DNA of 64,000 bases, taken from assembly GCA_014529385.2 (NCBI GenBank), contig CM043947.1, positions 123,330,891 to 123,394,890 of the forward strand. Direction: 5' to 3'. The stretch comes from Adiantum capillus-veneris. Its lineage: Eukaryota; Streptophyta; Polypodiopsida; Polypodiales; Pteridaceae. The notes beneath the pieces are model-generated. The model was not told the origin of the DNA. It worked only from the letters and a program-made list of their open reading frames with translations, and did no database searches. Shown in pieces: positions 32,569-44,416 of the stretch; position 1 is the stretch's first letter; every line of letters begins with the position of its first letter. Both the position numbers and the translations under genes were made by a program.

Positions 32569-33572
32569 TGAGCCACCAAGTGATGGTGTACTTGCAGGAC
32601 CTCAAACATCAGAATGAACCAACTCAAGTTTTTTTTTTTTCTTTCATTTCCTGATTTTTGAAATTTTACCCTCTTTTGTTTACCATAAACACAATCTTCA
32701 CAGAACTCTAAGTCCACTTCTTTCAAACCTGGTAGAAGCTTCTTTGTTTGAAGGATTTGCATTCCTTTGGCACTTATATGCCCAAGTCGGTAGTGCCACA
32801 CCGCACTATCCACTTCTGTAGTTGCTGCACAAGTTGAAGGTTGCGTGCTAACAGTACACAAGTAAAGTGTACCGACTTTTTCACCCTTGGCAACCACCAA
32901 AGATCCCTTTGAGATCTTCCACCGTTTGTTTCCGAATGCAATGTTGTGACCTTCATCGTCCAATTGTCCTATAGAGATCAATTTTTTGCGAAGAGAAGGA
33001 ACATGCCTAACATCTTTAAGCTTCCATTCATTTCCGTTAGCAGTTTTGTCAGAAACTGTACCTTTGCCGACAATCTCACAAGCTTCATCATCTCCCAAGT
33101 ATACATACCCAAAATTACCTTTGGTGTAGTCTTGGAAATGTTGCTTGTGTGGTGTCGCATGGAATGAAGCCCCGGAATCTACTATCCAGGAATTAGACAC
33201 ATTGTCTAATGAGAGAATTAGAGCATCTTGCTCTACTTTACCTGCCACATTGGCCTCCGATGTTGGCTTGTTGTCTTGAGACTCTGTCTCCTTCTTCTTC
33301 TTGGACCAGCAATCCTTCTTGACGTGGCCCTTCTTACCACAGTTCCAACATTCAAGAACTGACTTTGTGCGTGACTTGCTCTGCCTTGAGCGATCACGAC
33401 CCTTTTGGTTTTTGAACCTCTCCTTAGGCCTTCCTCTTGTTTCCACTGATAGTGCAACACTTGATGATTCTCCTGTGCTTCTCCTTCGCATTTCCTTGCT
33501 TAAGAGAACACCCACAACATCATCAAACTTAAGAGTATTTGTGCCAGAGATAGAATTACTTATAGCCATCAC
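32556..33572 (-). pseudogene. pol: E gag end, protease and integrase zinc domain
   Basis: Zinc knuckle CWNCGKKGHVKKDC, then protease WIVDSGASFHATPHKQHF, VRHVPSLRKKLISIGQLD, then the GAG-pre-integrase motif (AVWHYRLGHISAKGM) and CVYGKQKRVKF. A slip in the poly-T at 32629-32641 shifts the frame, so the start of the integrase core is read from the next entry. The first Met at 33572 is not the true start: the frame continues upstream through TGA at 33618. Confidence 0.88.
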
Positions 33573-33617
33573 AAGGCTGTCCCAACTATCTGGTAGAGAT
33601 GATAGTATAAGGAGAGC

Positions 33618-34058
33618 TCACACTTCGTCATCGAAATTGATTTTCACTGATCGAAGTTGACTTATGTTTGTGTTAAAGTCATTTAGGTGTTCTGCAACTA
33701 AACCATTCTCTGCCATCTTTAGATTGAACAAGCGCTTCATAAGAAATACCTTATTGGATGCCGATGGTTTCTCGTAGAAGTCGTCAAGTGACTTCATCAA
33801 GTCCTCCGTGGTCTTCATCTCCAAAACATTGAAGGCCACCGTTGACGCCAAGCTTAACCGGATTGTTCCCAGTGCCTTTCGATCAAGGACAATCCATGCT
33901 TCATCTACCATTGTTGCGGGCTTCTTCGCAAGACCGCCTAGTGGCAAATAGAGGTCCTTCTGGTAGAGATAGTATTCAATCTGCATCTTCCAATGTTGGT
34001 AGTTTTTGCCGTTGAACTTCTCAATCTTGAGCTTCCCTTCCTCCGCCATAACTCCCAC
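33618..34058 (-). pseudogene. gag: E gag N-terminal part
   Basis: ATG 34058 lies 51 nt inside the PBS. It encodes a Copia gag (LKIEKFNGKNYQHWKMQIEYYL, then LMKSLDDFYEKPSASNKVFLMKRLFNLKM and LNDFNTNISQL). It ends at TGA 33618, where CGA (Arg) is the likely original codon, since the same frame runs on through ALLILSSLPDSWDSL. Confidence 0.88.
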
Positions 34059-34108
34059 TCAATTCAAGGAATCCTTTCCTTGAGATAATTTAGCTACGAG
34101 CAAACCTT

Positions 34109-34120
34109 GCTCTGATACCA
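34109..34120 (-). other. E primer-binding site (tRNA-iMet)
   Basis: The minus strand reads TGGTATCAGAGC two bases from the 5' LTR. Confidence 0.92.
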
Positions 34121-34122
34121 GT

Positions 34123-34913
34123 TGTTAGGAAATAAGACGTAGCTAAATAGATGATTGATTAGATTACTTAATGGAGAGAGACAAATTTATATACACGAGA
34201 TTATAGAGTAGAGAGAGAGAGAGAGAGAGAGTACACACGATATACGTGGTTCACCCAATGTGGGCTACGTCCACGGGAAAGCAGCCACTCAATGGCTTTA
34301 GTACTTCAAAACAAGAAGTATTTTACAAAGGGATTATACCCTTAATGGAGCTCCCGCCTTGCTTCACTCTCACCACCTCACACTCACCTTGTTGCATCAA
34401 TTTCACACTCTAAAATGTGTGTAGAAATGGCCTCCTTTTATAGGCCAAAAGGGCTGCCCTCTCTTATGAGAGACAGCCATGTGTAGCCACCCTTGTGCAA
34501 ATAAGTCTAAATCGGACCCTCCAATCCGCCCATGTGTGGCCGCCCTTGAGAAGACAAGTCCGCTTTTGAATTCCGCCACCGGCCATTGACTTCTGACCAC
34601 CGGCCACCGGCTATTGACTTCCAACCACCGGCCATCGGCCATTGACTACCGGCCACCGGCCAACCGACCGGTTGTTTTCCAACCACTTTTCAACCGCCGT
34701 CCGGCCATAATATTCCGGAGAAAAAGAATATTCCGGCGAAAAAAATATTCCCGAGGCCTTTAAAGTTGCCCCTGATTCTTGTCCGTGAAAATTTTGGTTT
34801 CCGGTGAGTGATTTTCCTTCACGCACAATGGCTTCTCCTCATAATGGGGGCCTTACAAATGTGCGCTTTTACCACAGAAAATTACAAGGGTAAATCAGGC
34901 TCCATACTTAACA
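34123..34913 (-). repeat. E 5' LTR (791 bp)
   Basis: Partner of 29327-30102. It is longer mainly because the CCGGCCA-rich minisatellite (about 34570-34675) has one more ~30-bp unit. (GA)n at 34212-34230 is shorter than in the partner. Confidence 0.93.
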
Positions 34914-34918
34914 AGGAA

Positions 34919-35237
34919 CTTCTCAGTAAACCAGTCAGGAGGGGCTGCTCAACGAACTTTGCCTTGGAAGGCGACCCCGTCCCGCCCCTGCCATAGCTGT
35001 GGGGGTCCTCACTGGGATGGTGACTGTCACAAAGCTAACTCTCATTCTTGAGCTCACTCCGCTTGGGCCAATGAGACTAACGCGGACATAAGAGGAACGT
35101 CCCAGGTATAGATCACTGAAATCAAAGAGCAAGAGGAAGAATGCGGACACAAGGAGTCTACGGAAGGAACAGTCCACGTAGGAGCCATCAAAGCTTCCCT
35201 ACACTGCCTAGCAGCACGCATAAAACCAATCCCAAAT
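34919..35237 (+). pseudogene. gag: G nucleocapsid zinc knuckle
   Basis: Continuation of G gag after element E. CHSCGGPHWDGDC at 34989-35027 is the CX2CX3HX4C knuckle that plant chromoviruses carry (usually C-x-x-CGGPHWARDC). It is followed by stops and a hydrophilic spacer to the protease. This shows that the E insertion separates the gag body from its RNA-binding end. Confidence 0.75.
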
Positions 35238-35516
35238 ATGTATGTCAAGACGTTGATCAACGGGCAATCAGAATTGGCGATGCTTGACTCTGGAGCGAGT
35301 CACAACTTTATCTCACCGTCATGTGCCAAACGCTTGGGGGTAAAGACCTGCAAACCCGGAGGAGGACGAAGCATCTCAGTAGGTTTTGTCCAGGGCGAAG
35401 ATTCAAACACAACAATGGCCTACGACGTGGCGGTCCAGGTAGGTGAATGGCGGGCAAGAGTGGATTTCATTGTTGCACCCATGGACTCCTACAATCTGAT
35501 GTTCGGCCTGGCCTAG
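35238..35516 (+). pseudogene. pol: G aspartic protease
   Basis: Retropepsin with AMLDSGASHNFISPSCA at residues ~14-30, a flap-like region (VGFVQGEDS) and the closing FIVAPMDSYNLMFGLA. TAG at 35514 ends the ORF, but the same frame goes on with YDSYVMGL, so this is a nonsense change between protease and RT (Trp is typical there). It would cleave the gag-pol precursor. Confidence 0.87.
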
Positions 35517-35528
35517 TATGATTCCTAT

Positions 35529-36800
35529 GTGATGGGATTGTATGCCAAGGGCATGAATCAACAGATGTTGGACATGAATGGAAAGGGGGTGATTGTCCCG
35601 ATCATTCGACCAATGGACACGCCTCCTGCCCGCAAGACCACTCAAACTAAAGCTCCTCCTAAACCGCAACCTTACGTACCGCCTCAAGCTCGACGGCACG
35701 TAAATGCATCTCAGACTAAGACACCAACACCAACAACAACGGAAAAAGGTAAGGCTTGCGTTAGCTGGGACGAATTATTTCCGGACTCAATGTGGATCTC
35801 CCCGAAGCAAGCAGAAAAGGCTGTTAAACAGGGGGCCCACGTTCACTGCTGTGTAATGAAAGTAACATTGGCAGATTCAGAAGAGGAGTGCACTATCGGG
35901 GATATTCGCATCATCAAGGTGATTGAAGAGTTCAAAGACGTGGTACCGCCTCAACTTCCAGCTGGTCTCCCACCCAAGCGAGCGATGGACCACAAAATCG
36001 AACTGGTGCCTAGCCATTCGCCGCCAGCCCATCCACCCTACCGAATGGATGCCACACAGCTACAGGAATTGAAGAAGCAACTGGGGGAACTACTTGAAGC
36101 TGGATTCATCAGGCCCAGCAAGTCGCCTTACGGGGGCCCAATTCTATTTGTCATGAAGAAGGATGGCTCGTCTAGGCTCTGCGTCGACTACAGAGCCCTA
36201 AATAAAATAACTATCCGGAACACGTACCCTCTACCGCACATGGACAATCTAACAGACAGGTTGGCAGGGGCAAAATACTTCACTAAAGTTGATCTGCGAT
36301 TAGGATATCACCAAATCCGGATCGTAGACGAAGATGTGCACAAGACAGCTTTCAGATCACGCTACGGAGCTCACGAATGGCTAGTGCTCCCCTTCTCAGC
36401 AAGAATGGATACAGACTTCGGCGACATGCTGGATGAATTCCTCATTGTGTATCTAGATGACCTACTAATCTACAGCAAGACTTACGAAGAGCACGTAGAA
36501 CATGTACGCCAGGTGCTCCGCAGACTCAGAGAGTGCAAGTGGTATGCAAAGTTGGAAAAATGTGTCTTCGCAGTACATGAAGTGGAATTCTTGGGCTTCT
36601 TGGTCACTACTGATGGGATCCGAGTGGATCTTAAAAAGATTGAGGCCGTGGTGAACTGGCTTGCTCCCCGAACAATCACGCAGGTGCGTGAGTTCGTGGG
36701 TTTTACTCAGTATTGCCGGAAGTCCATCAAAGACTTCTCGAAAATCATGGCTCCCATCATAGACACCACCAAGGGTTCGCTGGCGTTCAAATGGACATAA
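35529..36800 (+). pseudogene. pol: G reverse transcriptase
   Basis: The linker is followed by RT blocks: PPYRMDATQLQELKKQL, GFIRPSKSPYGGPILFV, LCVDYRALNKITI, YFTKVDLRLGYHQIRI, and catalytic IVYLDDLLIYS, GFLVTTDGI. Between EWLVLPF and DEFLIVYLDD the usual TNAPATF...M helix is shortened and altered, so there is a small internal deletion or decay in the palm. TAA at 36798 separates it in frame from RNase H. Confidence 0.9.
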
Positions 36801-37352
36801 GAATCCCAACGATCTTTTGAGCATATCAAACAAGTAATGTGCTCTCTACTGGTACTCAAGCTCCCAGAGTTCGACAACCCATTCAAAATTCACACTGATG
36901 CATCACGCATTTCCATGGGAGGGGTACTAATGCAAGAAGAAAGACTAGTAGCCTACATTTCAAAGAAGTTCTCATATCCGCAGAAGAGATGGGCTACACA
37001 CGAGCAGGAGATGTATGCAGTGGTGTACTGCCTTGACCAATGGCGTCACTATGTATTAGACAAGCACACAAAGGTATACACAGATAATGTTTCCCTAAAG
37101 TATTTCCAGACGCAGTCTAAGCTCTCGCACAAACAGAGCCGATGGCAAGATTAGCTAGCAGAATATGACATAGAAATCATTCATAAGCCGGGCAAGCAGA
37201 ATGCGATGCCGGATGCACTCAGTCGCATGCCCAAGGTTAATGTAGTCAGCATAATAAGCAGTGACGAGGTACTCGATCAGATTCGCGAGGCGAGTAAGAC
37301 AGACCCCGCAGTGTTATAGATGATGTAGACTTGGCGTTAAGGCAAGACTTCA
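36801..37352 (+). pseudogene. pol: G RNase H and connector
   Basis: FKIHTDASRISMGGVLMQE gives the first catalytic Asp, YISKKFSYPQKRW, THEQEMYAVV the Glu, VYTDNVSLKYF the next Asp. After TAG at 37152 the frame continues IIHKPGKQNAMPDALSR, the standard RNase H end with its Asp. Several more stops (37317 onward) precede the integrase. Frame is maintained throughout. Confidence 0.88.
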
Positions 37353-38714
37353 GTGGGACTGCTCGACTTGCGGGATTGGCTATGGTATGCTCATAACCGC
37401 GTGTATGTGCCAGATGATCCAACGCTCAAAGCAAAGCTACTCTGGGAAACCCACGACTGCAAATTTGCAGGTCACGGTGGGCAGAAGAGATCCTTCGACA
37501 GGCTAAGCCACTACTTCTTCTGGACAAAGATGCAGGAGGATGTGGTTGAGTATGTAAGAACTTACCCAACGTGCTAGCTAGTTAAGGCGTAGCGAATAAA
37601 GCCAGTAGGGCTTTTGATGTCTATGCCTACACCATCTCGACCTTGGGATGTAATAAGCATGGACTTCATCGTCGACTTGCCGGAAAGCCACGGATTCACT
37701 ACCATCTTCGTGATAGTGGATTACTTTTCAAAGCAAGCACACTTCATTACCGCAAAGCCGCCTCTTACAGCCTACCAGATAGCGCGGCTCTTCTTCAAGC
37801 ATGTCTTCAAAAATCACGGACTGCCCCTGGCAATTGTGTCAGACCGCGACGGGCAATTCTTGAGTGACATGTGGCGGGAATTGTTCAAGCTCCTAGGCAC
37901 ACAACTCAGATTCTCGTCAGCCTATCACCCCCAAACAGACAGGAAGACTGAGAAAATCAATCAAGGCATTAAAGACTACATCCATTGCTATGTTCAAGAA
38001 GATCAAAAGGATTGGGCAGATTTCCTAGAGGTCCTTGAGTTTCAGTACAACAACAGTGTGCACTCAGGGACAGGATACACACCGTTTGAACTAGCTATAG
38101 GTAAAGAGGTGATTACGCCCATGGCCCTTGCTTCGGGCACCATGCATGCAGAAGATCAGGATGCTGAAGAGTTTCTGATGGCTTGGCACAAAAGTTTGGA
38201 TGTAGCCACAAAGCACTTGATGAAGTACAAAGATAAGTATGTAGCCAGACACAATGAGAAATCACGAACCGAGTTCTTTCAAAAAGGTGACTTGGTACTG
38301 GTCAGTGCACAGAACATTAACCTGCCAAAGAACTTGACACCCAAATTCAACCATCGGTACTATGGTCCATATCTGGTTATACAAGACTTCAACAACGTCT
38401 CCTACAAGCTGGAGCTACCCTCCAATGTCAAGATCCACAATGTCTTCCACATCAGCCTACTCAAACGATTTCAAGTTGATGGAAAATACGGTCGCCATGT
38501 GCCTCTGCTAGACAAAGGAGTAAACCCCTTCGAGCCAGAAATCATCATCAAACATCGTTTCAGGCTCAACAACCTGGAGTTCTATGTAAAATGGCGAGGG
38601 CGGCCAATGTCAGATTGCACTTGGGTGCTAGAAGATAGAGTCATTGCAATGGATAAGCAGTTGTTGCTTCGGTACTACAGGATCCTGGAGCTCAAGCACA
38701 TGACTAGGGCATAG
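37353..38714 (+). pseudogene. pol: G integrase with chromodomain
   Basis: HHCC zinc domain at 37400-37575 (ETHDCKFAGHGG, TYPTC) ending in TAG. The core from 37614 has WDVISMDFIVDLP, IVSDRDGQFLS, YHPQTDRKTEKINQ (Asp, Asp, Glu present), YNNSVHSGTGYTPFEL. The GPY/F block (HRYYGPYLV, HNVFHISLLKRF) follows, then a chromodomain FYVKWRGRPMSDCTWV. Chromodomains in such elements are known to steer insertion toward marked chromatin. The DDE core and chromodomain share one uninterrupted 366-codon frame. Confidence 0.92.
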
Positions 38715-38872
38715 AAGTCAACAAACATGTACAGTAGTAGTCTAGGATGCATTAGTTCAGCACAATTATGCTTCAGTTTCAGCAAAATAAAGATACAGTA
38801 TGCGACAATTATGCAATGTATGCACTATGTGGTCAGATGCTTTTCAGTCTTGACAAGGACATCAAGTTCCTT

Positions 38873-38887
38873 AAGGGGGGGGGAGAA
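38873..38887 (+). other. G polypurine tract
   Basis: AAGG(G)n purine run directly before the TG of the 3' LTR; primes plus-strand synthesis. Confidence 0.88.
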
Positions 38888-39858
38888 TGTTGGGATCCTT
38901 GTGAGAGGGAGTTTTTTCACGGCGCATCGGCGGTCCCTCCTTGCCTCAAGCGCCCCCATATGGGCTATCCCTCATGCATGCCGGCGGTCCACGTTCCCAC
39001 TTTTAACCTAACACCCGCTAACCTAACGCCCTCTAGCCTAACACCCGGTGACCTAACACGGGTGACCTACCACCGGCGGGTGGCCGAACACGGGTGACCT
39101 AACACCGGCGGGTGACCTAACACCCGGTAACCTAACTCCCCAATGTGGACGGTGCTTGAGGGGGACCGAGGTCCCGTTTGGTGAATTGCCCCTCTCCGCG
39201 GCCATGCTCACCACGTGCTAACACATAACGACCCGTGGACCCGTCGCTCCCGTGAACGCAACACGACTCCGGGAGCCCCCGAAAGGCATTTTGCAAGTGA
39301 GAGCCCCGCTTGGACCGTGGCCGGGTCCATGGGGGTCCCGGGGTCCAAATCGGCCCGAGACGTGCCCGCGGGGCTGTTTCGGCATTTTGTACAGTTTTTG
39401 GAACCGCGGCTCCTTGACGGGACCGACGGTGATTCCTTGAGAGGGATTTCTACCTCAAGGCCATGGGGCTTGGGCGGTATGCCTGAGCGCCCCGAATTAA
39501 AGGACTTATATGGGAGTAGTACTCCACTCTTGGTGAACCGTGCGCATCCTACCGGGTAGCTAAGAGGGGGCCGGTTGTTCAACCGGAGCCGGGGTGGCAA
39601 TCCTCACGTCCATAAAACCATCTACCCATACTAGGTTGGAGTTAGGTTAACACAGTCTTCAGAGGCGTCGGAGGGGCCTCCGTCCCTTTTTGTAATCAAC
39701 TTTTTGAATCAATACAAAGCACCCTTGCATCAAAAGTCCCTTGGAAATACTTGCTCAACTTGTTGTGAAGTCGGCTAACTTGTGTTCAGGTGGAGAATCG
39801 GCGAACACGCGCGGCCCCTAAGTCCCATTTACGGGTTTCTCTCCAAGGTCCCGTAACA
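38888..39858 (+). repeat. G 3' LTR (971 bp)
   Basis: TGTTGGGATCC...CCGTAACA, followed by TSD GGCTC at 39859-39863. About 7% differences from the 5' LTR in the first 130 bp by eye. CCTAACAC array at about 39005-39140. Confidence 0.92.
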
Positions 39859-39863
39859 GGCTC

Positions 39864-39965
39864 CATGTAACCACCTGGCTCTGGGAAATGGGCAATCCTT
39901 TATTCGATGCACCATGCATATGTATGTGCATATGCGCAATCCCTTGCTCCAAAAAACTCCTGACA
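39864..39965 (-). repeat. M_outer 5' LTR, right end
   Basis: Continues the LTR broken at 27664 and ends CTCCTGACA at 39965. CCGCT at 39966-39970 is then the right copy of the M_outer target duplication. Confidence 0.88.
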
Positions 39966-39970
39966 CCGCT

Positions 39971-40465
39971 GTCACTAGTGCAATTGTGTCAGCAACAGTG
40001 TCCCCCAGTGTAGGGAGCTTGTCATCTGTAGCTTTTGGTGTAGGATCAAGGGGGAACTCCATCTTGGTGCATATGTGTCTAAGATCCTCATCTAGATAGA
40101 CACCAAAACCCTTTCTCACATTGTGTAAGATTAAATACTCCTTATCTTCTATAATTATGCTACTGAGATGGCTAATCTCCACTTTGAGAGTTGCAGTAGG
40201 GTCACAACGAGCCATGGATGGGCACCTTGGAGGTGCCATCAATTTTCTCTCTCGTTTCAACTTCCCCTTTCAAGCTGTGAGGATATTTAATAGCTTTCAA
40301 TCTTTGCTCACTTTGGACATATATAGGGACGAGCTTGGGATCGTTACGATCTAGCAGCACCCCACCCAGTGCCAGATGTGTGATGTCCATCTCCTTTGAG
40401 GAGGACTCCTTATTGACAAGGAAGAAGAGAGTGGAAATTTTGGACAAGAAAGATTGCACATGCAT
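39971..40465 (-). pseudogene. Broken ORF of unknown function interrupted by M_outer
   Basis: Two overlapping minus-strand frames read like one protein with a frameshift near 40215: an upstream part (MHVQSFLSKISTLFFL, LALGGVLLDRNDPKLVPIYV, QRLKAIKYPHSLKGE) and a downstream part (TATLKVEISHLSSIIIEDKEY, FGVYLDEDLRHICTK). The downstream part runs into the right edge of M_outer. Good codon texture suggests a former gene, of a host or another element, disrupted by M_outer. I recognise no domain. Confidence 0.4.
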
Positions 40466-40722
40466 TTACCCTATTATGTCGTGAAAAGTGTCATTGTGGA
40501 GTTGCATGGTTTTCTATAAATCCATTGTGTGGGTGAAGAACCCGTGAAGATCATTGAATCCAGCATATTCGGTGTCCTCTAGGAAAAGAAGGAACCACAA
40601 AAGGGGTGTTTGTGGCTCTTTCGATGTTGTTGCTGCGTGGGAGGAGGATGTGCTAGCATGTGCTTCCATGGTGATCACTCTCTCTCCCTGTGTGTGTGTG
40701 TGTGTGTGTGTCTTTCTCTATG

Positions 40723-40784
<62 letters not shown>

Positions 40785-41389
40785 TGTCTTTCTCTTTGTC
40801 TCACTCTCAAACGTTGACAGACAAATAAGAAGCCCCCTCCCCTATATAACCCCCCCCGGCCACGGCCTGCTACTGAAAAAGATACCATCCCAAAGGTCTT
40901 TGATATCATACAAACACACATGGGTGCGCACACAAACACCCAAAAAAAATCTAGAAAACTTAATAAACTAAGGTGATACCATCTATACTACATATAATAG
41001 GGGGAGGGATTCTGGCACCCTTCCCCTCCCACGGGTCAACACCTTCTTGATTTCGGTAGTCCGATCGTGCCCAAGCGGGTAGCTACAATCTAAAGCTCTC
41101 GCTTTCACCGTCATGTCCTTTCCCTAATGCACGGAAATTGATGAGGTGTTCATTAAGATACCCTTTCGTTTCTTGCAGACGACACACTCTAGAGGCCTCA
41201 CCTACACTTAGAGCACGAGCTGCGAGCAACACCTGATGCCATTTTCCCCTCAAGCTTAGTTGTCCGCTTTGACTTACAAACCTACAACTACCCACCCTTG
41301 GTCCCTCGAGGCTTGAAGGGGTCTCTTTGATCGCTCATGTGCTCTACATTGTCTTCAGTGGTAATGAACTGGGACATTCCATCCAGAAT

Positions 41390-41390
<1 letters not shown>
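40466..41390. other. Unassigned DNA with compound microsatellite
   Basis: No supported gene. (GT)n at about 40691-40712, (CT)n at 40727-40767 and (GT)n at 40768-40787 form a compound microsatellite. C-rich tract near 40847-40858. Small ORFs here are microsatellite translations. Confidence 0.6.

Positions 41391-41454
<64 letters not shown>
41391..41454. repeat. (GA)n microsatellite
   Basis: About 31 uninterrupted GA units. Confidence 0.97.
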
Positions 41455-41457
<3 letters not shown>

Positions 41458-43199
41458 GGTGCCACCTCCGACACGCGGCACGTTGAGTCCTACTCTCATC
41501 AGGGAGAACCCCACCTCTCTTGTCTACATCAGCTCCCAGGCCCTCATCTCCCCTAGGGCTTTTCACACAGCCGCAAGCCTACAAGCACCAGCACAGTTGT
41601 CCACCTTGGGGCACTCCAAGGGCATGGACTGCCTCTGACTTTCTCATATCCTATCATTGCCAAGGTCGTGCTTGATTGATGGCAGCTGCCACTCAGCTTG
41701 AAGATAGTGATGGTGGTTGAAACATGAAGGTAGTAATTGAGGGTCAAGAGGTGTCCTACGCTACTTCATATCTGGGGGTTGGATAGGGCTTCCAAGGGCT
41801 AACGTGGAAGCAAGTACAGAAATGGTAGTCCTGCCATGCCAAGGATCCCCCAGAAACATTAGGAAATTTCGGAGGTCATTTGGAGGGCCATATGAAGGAG
41901 AGAGAAAAATAGAGCGCATCTAATGAGCAGGAGGCCTACGTTACGTAGGAAAGTATTGATAGTCGTTTTTCGGCTCTCTGTAATTGCCATAGTGAGTTAT
42001 CTCACCCTATCAAATCATTCAAACACTGTGGTTACCCTCACCCTTTCACTGTATATAGGTGCGTGTGAGTTAGGGGACTTTTCCCATATCTCCTTACTGA
42101 AATAAAAAACCCTCAATTAGCTAGTCATTGGGCTAGTTGAGCCAAAAAAATAAAAAATATAAAAAATATAAGTATATTATGGCCCATGCGTATGTAAATA
42201 TTTCTTTGTATATAGGGCCTAAATAAAAGATTTTTTCATAATTATTTTGGTATTTATTTAAATATTTCTACCTAGGTGTGTGTTATTTATGCTCTGTACA
42301 TTGCCTCACCATTACCACAATTTTTCTTACCATTTTTCATACTCTTTATTCCATATATAAATATTTTCATGTAAGCTTCTCTTCTATTTGGTGTAACTCC
42401 ACCCCAACAAAAATCCAAAAAAACTAGTTTTATTTATGTGTATATTTTTTCACTATTGTGATTTTTCCCTTCCTACATCTATTTTGTTTTTTTTCTAAAA
42501 AATTAGAACACCAAAAATATTTATCTTTTATGGTAGCCTCATAATGAGAGAGATTTCTTTTGACCCCTTTATATTTTTTCCACTTATATTATTTATATTT
42601 GACATGTACATATTTTTTAGACCCCTCAATATTTGATTTTCTTAGTTGTACTATTCACTTATATCATGATCTCAACAATATCTTCAATTATAGACCTACC
42701 AAATAAGGTCAAGGGTAGGTGGCATGCATACATGCACTATGGAGGGCTCACTCTTGGAGGTATTCAAAAGAATCATCCAAAGAAGGACCCCACAAGGACC
42801 TTGTGCAGTGGAAAAAAACGGTCGGTTTTGCTAAATTTTTAAAGTTCACTTGCTCTACGAATTTGAAAAGGTGATACAAACAAAAGTTGTAGCTCATGGG
42901 CTGAACTTTTGCCTCAAATTTTTTTCATATTTTTTTGAGCTACGAGCTGTGAGCTATGATTTTATTAGTGGACCCCAGTTTTCCCATGCTATGCAGCCAC
43001 ACTCTCTCTTCCACTTCATCATTTTCCTCTTTCACACACACTTCTCCACTCATCATCCCCACCTCTCTCACCACTCCTCTCTGCACCCTACTCACCTTCT
43101 CCTCAACCTTGAAGAATAAGAGAAACCATGGTGAACTCATACCTCCCACACACAATTCCATTCCAAAATTGACCAACTAGTCTCATTTTTCCTCCTCCA
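41455..43199. other. Unassigned, partly AT-rich DNA
   Basis: No gene supported. 42100-42660 is strongly AT-rich with poly-A/T runs. 42960-43130 is a pyrimidine-rich stretch (CACTCTC, CATCC words). It may include decayed element sequence, but I see no LTR pair. Confidence 0.5.
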
Positions 43200-43670
43200 A
43201 ATTATCCATATCTATCAAAAAAACCAAAAAATTCAGCCTCTTCTCTTAAAAGACAGCATCATGGTGGTTGATTACTCAGCTTCAATTACCTTGTCTCTCA
43301 AGGAAGGTCAAGAGTGGAGAAAAAATGTACTGTCAAAGCTAGTGGACCGTCAACAAGCGTCAAAATTGGCCCTACTCAAGACACTTGGAGCATCAACCTT
43401 GTAAGAAATCCATCTTTTCTTACCTCTTAAGAGTTCTTCTTCCTTATTTGTATCCTACATGGATACTCCCATTGTAAATATCCAATTCCATTTGTAAATT
43501 AATACTAACTCTACTAACACTAACCCACTATGAAAAGTCCTATCACCTCCATTTCTCTCCTCTCTCTTTCCCCACCAACTTCTTGATAATTCCAAGCAAA
43601 ATAAATTAGATAAATTGCTGAAAATCTAACCCAACCATGGTTAGAGGAGTAACCCTAGCCTTCAAATTGC

Positions 43671-43678
43671 TATAAAAG
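43671..43678 (+). promoter_or_regulatory. TATA box of H
   Basis: TATAAAAG about 1 kb upstream of the PBS-like site, followed by a purine-rich stretch; the plausible LTR promoter. Confidence 0.6.
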
Positions 43679-44336
43679 GAGGGTGTAGCTAGCACAAAAA
43701 GGGGAAGAAGAAAGAGCACTATGCTATAGCTTGAGAAGCCAAGCTCAACCTCTTGAGAAGGAGCTCTTGAGTGGAATCTCATTGGTATTAGGCATATGTA
43801 TGTGTTGTATTAGGGGTGATTAGCAAGGGAACTCTATGCCATTGTAAGAGAGAGTGATCATTAAATTGAGAGTAGGAAATCTATCATTTCTCCTACTAGA
43901 GTAAGCCCAACATTTTCTGAATCCAGGAGGGTGAATTTGGACTAAGCATGGATACCTTGTCTCCCTTCCAATGTGAAGTCATGGACAATAATGATGTGTA
44001 AGTGTCTTGGTGTTTTATTTAAGTTCTTGATAGCTTGTCTCCGGGTATTGTTATCAATTTAGCCATAAATCCCACATGCTGTAAGAGGGCGACAGGGTGG
44101 AGAGGACTCCCGTGGCTTTAAGACAGTGATTGGGGTGGCTTTTTTCTTGTGATGTGTTGTGGTGTAATTTACTCAGGCTATGTTGAACAAATACTAATCT
44201 CACTTGATTGGTCATGACAGATTTGTAAGAAGGCATTAGTGCAACAAGCACCCCCTTCCCCCTTCTCTCTCTTTCTTACATATATATATTTATGTTTGCT
44301 TGATCATTAACGATACACTTCAAAGCAGCCCGAGCA

Positions 44337-44339
<3 letters not shown>

Positions 44340-44412
<73 letters not shown>
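44340..44412. repeat. (CT)n microsatellite in H LTR/leader
   Basis: About 36 CT units with a single TT interruption near 44371. It lies between the TATA box and the PBS. Confidence 0.97.

Positions 44413-44416
<4 letters not shown>

Larger units (their letters stand above)
29327..34913 (-). mobile_element. Element E: Copia (Tnt1/Tork-like) nested in G gag
   Basis: LTRs 29327-30102 and 34123-34913, TSD AGGAA (29322-29326; 34914-34918), PBS for tRNA-iMet beside the right LTR, PPT beside the left. Minus-strand order gag, CCHC, protease, integrase, RT, RNase H, that is integrase before RT, which defines Copia. Protease DSGASFHAT and RT YVDDMLIAS fit the Tnt1-like group. Broken by two TGA codons and one homopolymer frameshift. 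LTRs differ by a repeat unit plus scattered substitutions. Confidence 0.92.
27667..39858 (+). mobile_element. Element G: chromodomain Ty3 retrotransposon (chromovirus)
   Basis: LTRs 27667-28630 and 38888-39858, PBS for tRNA-iMet, PPT at 38873-38887. TSD GGCTC (27660-27664; 39859-39863), with two extra As between the left TSD and the TG end. Order gag, CCHC, protease, RT, RNase H, integrase, chromodomain marks a chromovirus. The gag-pol frame is kept across the element but has many in-frame stops, and gag is split by Copia element E. LTRs differ by several percent, so it is an old insertion. Confidence 0.9.
1845..39965 (-). mobile_element. M_outer: old Ty3 element with two RNase H domains, discontinuous
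   Basis: Its own pieces are 1845-3421, 12086-14466, 23321-27664 and 39864-39965; the rest is later insertions. Read on the minus strand: right (5') LTR, PBS, leader ORF A, gag with zinc knuckle, protease, acidic linker, RT, RNase H, archaeal-type RNase H, integrase, PPT, left (3') LTR. The gag-pro-RT-RH-aRH-IN order is typical of the plant Tat lineage. The left LTR lacks about its first 320 bp, so the TSD is visible only on the right (CCGCT, 39966-39970). All coding regions carry stops or frameshifts. Confidence 0.85.

Noticed and set aside
40554-40971. ORFs rich in Val-Cys, Leu-Ser and His-Thr
   Set aside because: Pure microsatellite translation in several frames.
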